Notes under the pieces: generated by a model | What the model was told of the DNA's origin: nothing | Database searches by the model: none | The model's input: the letters and a program-made list of their open reading frames with translations, nothing else | Translations under genes and position numbers: made by a program | Assembly (NCBI RefSeq): GCF_900116145.1 | Contig: NZ_FPAB01000012.1 | Coordinates: forward strand, 62,001 to 126,000 | DNA length: 64,000 nt | Reading direction: 5' to 3' | DNA from: Streptomyces harbinensis | GTDB taxonomy: Bacteria; Actinomycetota; Actinomycetes; Streptomycetales; Streptomycetaceae | Shown: positions 60,036-64,000 of the stretch, piece by piece | How the letters are laid out: the number at the start of each line of letters is the position of its first letter | Numbering within the stretch: position 1 is the stretch's first letter

Positions 60036-61728
60036 GCCGGTCCTCGACACATTCGAGGACACGCCAGCCCGCGAACGCGACCCCGAGTGGTTCAAGCGCG
60101 CGGTGTTCTACGAGGTCCTTGTCCGCTCCTTCCAGGACAGCAACGGGGACGGGGTCGGGGATCTGAAGGGCCTGACCTCGAAGCTGGACTATCTCCAGTG
60201 GCTGGGGGTCGACTGCCTGTGGCTGCCGCCCTTCTTCCAGTCGCCGCTGCGCGACGGCGGCTACGACGTCTCCGACTACGGCGCGGTGCTGCCGGAGTTC
60301 GGCGACCTGGCCGACTTCGTGGAATTCGTGGACGCGGCCCACAGCCGTGGCATGCGCGTCATCATCGACTTCGTCATGAACCACACCAGCGACCAGCACC
60401 GCTGGTTCCAGGAGTCGCGCCGCGACCCGCAGGGCCCGTACGGCGACTACTACATGTGGGCCGACGACGACAAGGGGTACCCGGACGCCCGGATCATCTT
60501 CGTCGACACCGAGGCGTCGAACTGGGCGTTCGACCCGGTCCGCAAGCAGTACTACTTCCACCGCTTCTTCTCCCACCAGCCGGATCTCAACTACGAGAAC
60601 CCGGCGGTGCGCAAGGAGATGATCGCGGCCCTGCGGTTCTGGCTGGACCTGGGGATCGACGGCTTCCGGCTGGACGCGGTGCCGTATCTGTACGCCGAGG
60701 AGGGCACCAACTGCGAGAACCTCCCGGCCTCGCACAACTTCCTCAAGGAGGTGCGGGCGGAGATCGACCGGGACTACCCGGACACCGTGCTGCTGGCCGA
60801 GGCCAATCAGTGGCCCGAGGACGTCGTCGACTACTTCGGCGACTACGAGGCGGGCGGCGACGAGTGCCACATGGCGTTCCACTTCCCGGTGATGCCGCGC
60901 ATCTTCATGGCGGTGCGCCGCGAGTCGCGCTACCCGGTCTCGGAGATCCTGGCCAAGACCCCGCAGATCCCCTCCGGCTGCCAGTGGGGCATCTTCCTGC
61001 GCAACCACGACGAGCTGACCCTGGAGATGGTCACCGACGAGGAGCGCGACTACATGTACGCGGAGTACGCCAAGGATCCGCGGATGCGCGCCAACATCGG
61101 GATCCGGCGCCGGCTGGCCACCCTGCTGGACAACGACCGCAACCAGATCGAGCTGTTCACGGCGCTGCTGCTGTCGCTGCCCGGCTCGCCGATCCTCTAC
61201 TACGGGGACGAGATCGGGATGGGGGACAACATCTGGCTGGGCGACCGGGACGCGGTGCGCACCCCCATGCAGTGGACGCCGGACCGCAACGCCGGCTTCT
61301 CCACCTGCGACCCGGGGCGGCTGTTCCTGCCGGCCATCATGGACCCGGTGTACGGGTACCAGGTCACCAATGTGGAGGCGGCGATGAGTTCGCCGTCCTC
61401 GCTGCTGCACTGGACCCGGCGGATGGTGGAGATCCGCAAGCAGAATCCGGCGTTCGGCCTGGGCACGTACGCCGAACTGCCCTCGTCCAATCCGGCCGTC
61501 CTGGCGTTCGTCCGCGAGCACGGGGACGACATCGTGCTGTGCGTGCACAACTTCTCCCGCTTCTCCCAGCCGACCGAGCTGGATCTGCGGATGTGGGAGG
61601 GGCGGCATCCGGTGGAACTCATCGGCGGGGTGCGCTTCCCCGCGATCGGGGAGCTGCCGTATCTGCTGACCCTGGCCGGGCACGGCTTCTACTGGTTCCG
61701 GCTGCGGCAGGGCCCGGAGGCCGGCTGA
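60022..61728 (+). CDS. treS: Trehalose synthase (maltose alpha-D-glucosyltransferase)
   Basis: 568 residues, GH13_16: VFYEVLVRSFQDSNGDGVGDLKGLTSKLDYL, RVIIDFVMNHTSDQHRWF, IDGFRLDAVPYLYAEEGT (nucleophile Asp), LLAEANQWPEDV (Glu), LRNHDELTLEMVTDEERDYM. Interconverts trehalose and maltose, feeding maltokinase. ATG 60022 lies within the glgE 3' end with GGAGGGTC upstream. No fused maltokinase domain; mak is the next gene. Confidence 0.96.
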   Translation: MSVNEPVLDTFEDTPARERDPEWFKRAVFYEVLVRSFQDSNGDGVGDLKGLTSKLDYLQWLGVDCLWLPPFFQSPLRDGGYDVSDYGAVLPEFGDLADFVEFVDAAHSRGMRVIIDFVMNHTSDQHRWFQESRRDPQGPYGDYYMWADDDKGYPDARIIFVDTEASNWAFDPVRKQYYFHRFFSHQPDLNYENPAVRKEMIAALRFWLDLGIDGFRLDAVPYLYAEEGTNCENLPASHNFLKEVRAEIDRDYPDTVLLAEANQWPEDVVDYFGDYEAGGDECHMAFHFPVMPRIFMAVRRESRYPVSEILAKTPQIPSGCQWGIFLRNHDELTLEMVTDEERDYMYAEYAKDPRMRANIGIRRRLATLLDNDRNQIELFTALLLSLPGSPILYYGDEIGMGDNIWLGDRDAVRTPMQWTPDRNAGFSTCDPGRLFLPAIMDPVYGYQVTNVEAAMSSPSSLLHWTRRMVEIRKQNPAFGLGTYAELPSSNPAVLAFVREHGDDIVLCVHNFSRFSQPTELDLRMWEGRHPVELIGGVRFPAIGELPYLLTLAGHGFYWFRLRQGPEAG

Positions 61729-61793
61729 GCCGGCCCCGCGGGCGGGGGTAGGAGACCTCCGCCCGGCGGTACCGCTGACACCCGCACGATTGT

Positions 61794-61882
61794 TCCTTTC
61801 GCGTCCTTTCGCGACACGTCCCGCACCATCCGCGCAACAAACGCGTCAATACGGGACACTTCAGCACATAATCAAGTGTGCT
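61794..61882 (+). promoter_or_regulatory. Repeats upstream of mak
   Basis: A 10-bp tandem repeat TCCTTTCGCG (61794-61803, 61804-61813) and, nearer the start, the inverted repeat AGCACA-N8-TGTGCT (61863-61868/61877-61882). The stretch 61729-61897 is less GC-rich, compatible with a separate promoter for mak and glgB. Confidence 0.4.
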
Positions 61883-61897
61883 CGGGGAAAGGACGCC

Positions 61898-63352
61898 ATG
61901 TCGGAAAGCTCCTCGCCCCGCGCTGCGTCCTTCCCTTCTTCTCCGGGCGATCCCCGGGTTGATGTCACGCAGGGCGGGGCTCTGCTGCGTTCACTGACCG
62001 GGCCGCTGGCCCGCTGGCTGCCCCGGCAGCGCTGGTTCGCCGGCAAGGGCCGGCCGCTGGCCGGGCTCACCCTGCTGTCCGCCACCGAACTCCTGCCGTG
62101 CGACGCGCCGGGGTACGCGCCGGGGCTGCTGCATCTGCTGGTGCGCACCCGCCAGTCGGGCCCGGCGCCGGCGGCGGGCGACTGCTATCAGCTGCTGCTG
62201 GGGGTGCGCGCGGCGCTGCCCCCGGACCTCATGCCCGCGCTGGTGGGCCGGCCGAGCGAAGGCCCGCTGCGGGACCGCGCCGTGTACGAGGCGCTGTACG
62301 ACCCGCGGCTCGCCGCCGTCCTGCTGGAACGGCTGCGGGCACCGGGCCGGCTCGGCGCGCTGCGGTTCGACCGGGCGCCGGGCGCCGAGATCCCGCGCGG
62401 ACTCACCGCCCGCGCGCTCAGCGGCGAACAGACCAACTCCTCCGTGGTGTACGGCGAGACCCACATCCTGAAGCTGTTCCGCCGGGTCTCCCCCGGCCTG
62501 CACCCCGATCTGGAACTGCCGCGCGCGCTGGCCGAGGCCGGCTGCACGCGGGTGCCCGCGCCCTGTGCCTGGTTCGAGGCGTCGTGGCCGGACGGCGACG
62601 GCGGCGGCGAGCCGCTGACGCTCGGAGTCCTCCAGCCGTATCTGGCCGGATCGAGCGACGGCTGGCAGTTGGCGCTGCGCTCCCTGGGGAGCCGCGCCGA
62701 CTTCAGCGCGGCGGCGCACGCGCTGGGGCGCGCGATGGCCGAGGTGCACACCGCGCTGGCGCAGACCCTGCCCACCTCGGTCCTGGACCGCGGGCAGCTG
62801 GAACAGACCGCGACCGCCATGCACGACCGGCTGGCCCAGGCGGCCGGCGCCGTACCGGAGCTGCGCCCCTACCGCACCGGCCTCGGGCGGGCGTACGCGG
62901 CGCTGGCCGGGTACGCGCGCGGCGGCGGCGACTGCCTGGCGCAGCGGCTGCACGGCGATCTGCATCTGGGACAGGTACTGCGCCGCTCGGGGGAGGCGCA
63001 CTGGTCGGTGATCGACTTCGAGGGCGAGCCGGCCAGGCCGCTGGCCGACCGCCGGCTCCCGGGTCCGCCGGTGCGGGACATCGCGGGCATGCTGCGGTCC
63101 TTCGACTACGCGGCCTGCCAGCATCCGGACGGCGGCTCCTGGGCGGCGGACTGGTCGCGGGCCAGCCGCGGCGCGTTCTGCCGGGGGTACGCGGCGGCCA
63201 GCGGCTTCGATCCGCTCAGCACCCCGGAGGTGCTGCGCGCCTACGAGACGGACAAGGCCGTCTACGAGGTGCTGTACGAGGCCAGGCACCGGCCGCACTG
63301 GCTGCATGTGCCGATGACCGCGATCCGCCGGCTGGCCGCCGCCACCCCCTGA
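61898..63352 (+). CDS. mak: Maltokinase (Pep2/Mak)
   Basis: 484 residues. The N-terminal cap has WLPRQRWFAGKGRPLAGLTLLSA, and the aminoglycoside-phosphotransferase-like kinase core contains QTNSSVVYGETHILKLFRRVSPG (nucleotide Lys), RLHGDLHLGQVL (catalytic HGDLHLGQ) and WSVIDFEGEPARPLADRR (metal-binding DFE). It phosphorylates maltose to maltose-1-phosphate, the GlgE substrate. ATG 61898 has GGGGAAAGGACGCC; the frame is open to 61790 but the N-terminus fits here. Confidence 0.95.
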   Translation: MSESSSPRAASFPSSPGDPRVDVTQGGALLRSLTGPLARWLPRQRWFAGKGRPLAGLTLLSATELLPCDAPGYAPGLLHLLVRTRQSGPAPAAGDCYQLLLGVRAALPPDLMPALVGRPSEGPLRDRAVYEALYDPRLAAVLLERLRAPGRLGALRFDRAPGAEIPRGLTARALSGEQTNSSVVYGETHILKLFRRVSPGLHPDLELPRALAEAGCTRVPAPCAWFEASWPDGDGGGEPLTLGVLQPYLAGSSDGWQLALRSLGSRADFSAAAHALGRAMAEVHTALAQTLPTSVLDRGQLEQTATAMHDRLAQAAGAVPELRPYRTGLGRAYAALAGYARGGGDCLAQRLHGDLHLGQVLRRSGEAHWSVIDFEGEPARPLADRRLPGPPVRDIAGMLRSFDYAACQHPDGGSWAADWSRASRGAFCRGYAAASGFDPLSTPEVLRAYETDKAVYEVLYEARHRPHWLHVPMTAIRRLAAATP

Positions 63353-63379
63353 CGGCGCGCGGCCCCTGCCGTCGGCTGG

Positions 63380-63457
63380 CCTCTTCTCCCCCGTCATCCC
63401 CGTCTCCCCCTCCTTCTTTCCTCTCTCCTGATCTCTCTTCTCCCCTTCTCTCCCTTC
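63380..63457 (+). repeat. Polypyrimidine tract between mak and glgB
   Basis: 73 of 78 bases are C or T on the + strand, ending ~20 bp before the glgB start codon and just before its GAGGAG ribosome-binding site. Very unusual against the G/C mix elsewhere. Confidence 0.7.
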
Positions 63458-63476
63458 GCACCGAGGAGCACCCGCC

Positions 63477-64000
63477 GTGGAACGTGACCGCCTGCTGACC
63501 GGCGCGCACCATGATCCGCACGCCCTGCTGGGGGCGCACACGGCGCCCGGCGGGGTGGTGATCCGCGTACTGCGCCCCGGCGCGCGGGCAGTGACCGTGC
63601 TGGCGCCCAAGCTGCGCGTCACGCTCACCGACACCGGTGACGGCCTGTTCGAGGGGGTGCTACCGCTGTCCGCGCCGCCCCGCTACCGGCTGCTCGTCAC
63701 CGAACGGGCCGGCGGGTCGCCGGTCGTGGTGGAGGACCCGTACCGCTTCCTGCCCGCCCTCGGCGAGCTGGATCTCCATCTGATCGCCGAGGGCCGGCAC
63801 GAGCGGCTGTGGGAGGCGCTGGGCGCCCGGGTGCTCACCCACGAGGGGGTGCGCGGCACCCGGTTCACGGTGTGGGCCCCGCACGCCAGGGGCGTGCGGG
63901 TCGCCGCCGACTTCAACGGCTGGGACGGCACCGGGCATCCGCTGCGTTCCCTCGGCGGCAGCGGGGTGTGGGAGCTGTTCGTGCCGGGCGTCGGCGCGGG
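63477..64000 (+). CDS. glgB: 1,4-alpha-glucan branching enzyme, N-terminal part (runs off window)
   Basis: About 174 codons of an expected ~730 are present from GTG 63477 (GAGGAG 8 nt upstream). Begins VERDRLLTGAHHDPHALLGAH, the typical GlgB N1 domain (HHDPHALLG), followed by VIRVLRPGARAVTVLAPK and the CBM48 domain TRFTVWAPHARGVRVAADFNGWDG. It introduces alpha-1,6 branches into the glucan made by GlgE. It follows mak by 124 bp, completing the glgE-treS-mak-glgB order. Confidence 0.93.
   Translation, partial: MERDRLLTGAHHDPHALLGAHTAPGGVVIRVLRPGARAVTVLAPKLRVTLTDTGDGLFEGVLPLSAPPRYRLLVTERAGGSPVVVEDPYRFLPALGELDLHLIAEGRHERLWEALGARVLTHEGVRGTRFTVWAPHARGVRVAADFNGWDGTGHPLRSLGGSGVWELFVPGVGA

Overview
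The window reads as part of a Streptomyces (or close streptomycete) chromosome. Coding sequence is very GC-rich with strong third-position GC, GTG starts are common, many genes overlap by ATGA, GTGA or TGATG, and the gene set is typically streptomycete: GlgE-pathway genes, a SARP regulator, an RsbW-like kinase and CsbD. Conserved metabolism lies at both ends: glyA-sdaA at 1-2.2 kb, and from about 39.6 kb onward glgX, an L,D-transpeptidase, an enoyl-CoA hydratase, a heterodimeric ABC exporter, glgP, a peptide ABC importer and the glgE-treS-mak-glgB block. The roughly 36 kb between them (2.2-38.8 kb) looks accessory and holds two or three biosynthetic loci plus stress and regulatory genes.

Accessory region A (about 2.2-13.2 kb) encodes a TTA-containing XRE/NB-ARC regulator, a nucleotidyltransferase with a small companion, a reductase-like SDR, an SRPBCC protein, an acyl-CoA dehydrogenase-like enzyme, a drug-type ABC exporter pair, a class III aminotransferase, a methyltransferase and an IclR regulator. 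There is no PKS or NRPS. Two leftward promoters in this region share a composite element: an inverted repeat GTTCC-N7-GGAAC placed 6 nt from a TGAACC -35 box, with a -10 box 17 nt further on. This suggests co-regulation of a small-molecule pathway I cannot name.

Accessory region B (about 14.0-17.6 kb) is a leftward trio: a protein with a nucleoside-diphosphate-kinase-like domain that keeps the catalytic His, an HPr-kinase-like P-loop protein, and a SAM methyltransferase. A possible 67-codon ORF overlaps the start of the first gene as TTGA.

Accessory region C (18.5-38.8 kb) is a RiPP cluster of the azole-forming (TOMM/LAP) class with LanB-type dehydration. The 58-residue precursor at 21279-21455 has an acidic leader and a 21-residue tail of which 20 residues are Ser, Thr or Cys. 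Opposite it runs one tightly packed leftward operon of about 16.4 kb: SARP, ThiF-like/RRE partner, YcaO-2, SagB-type dehydrogenase, a small Pro/Ala-rich ORF, LanB glutamylation protein, LanB elimination protein, M50 protease with a PqqD-like part, ABC ATPase, ABC permease and YcaO-1. A LuxR-type regulator, an M20 peptidase and a methyltransferase flank the precursor. The gene set fits a linear azol(in)e peptide that also carries dehydroamino acids (goadsporin-like logic). Two YcaO paralogues with a single partner protein, and only one SpaB-C-type protein, make the product hard to predict. A secreted Scabin/pierisin-like ADP-ribosyltransferase sits just beyond the SARP gene.

Right-hand region: glgX, glgP, glgE, treS, mak and glgB together cover debranching, phosphorolysis and the trehalose/maltose-1-phosphate route to alpha-glucan. 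Strong GC-rich hairpins without long U-tracts, as usual in Streptomyces, mark many gene ends. I saw no rRNA, tRNA, CRISPR array or insertion sequence.
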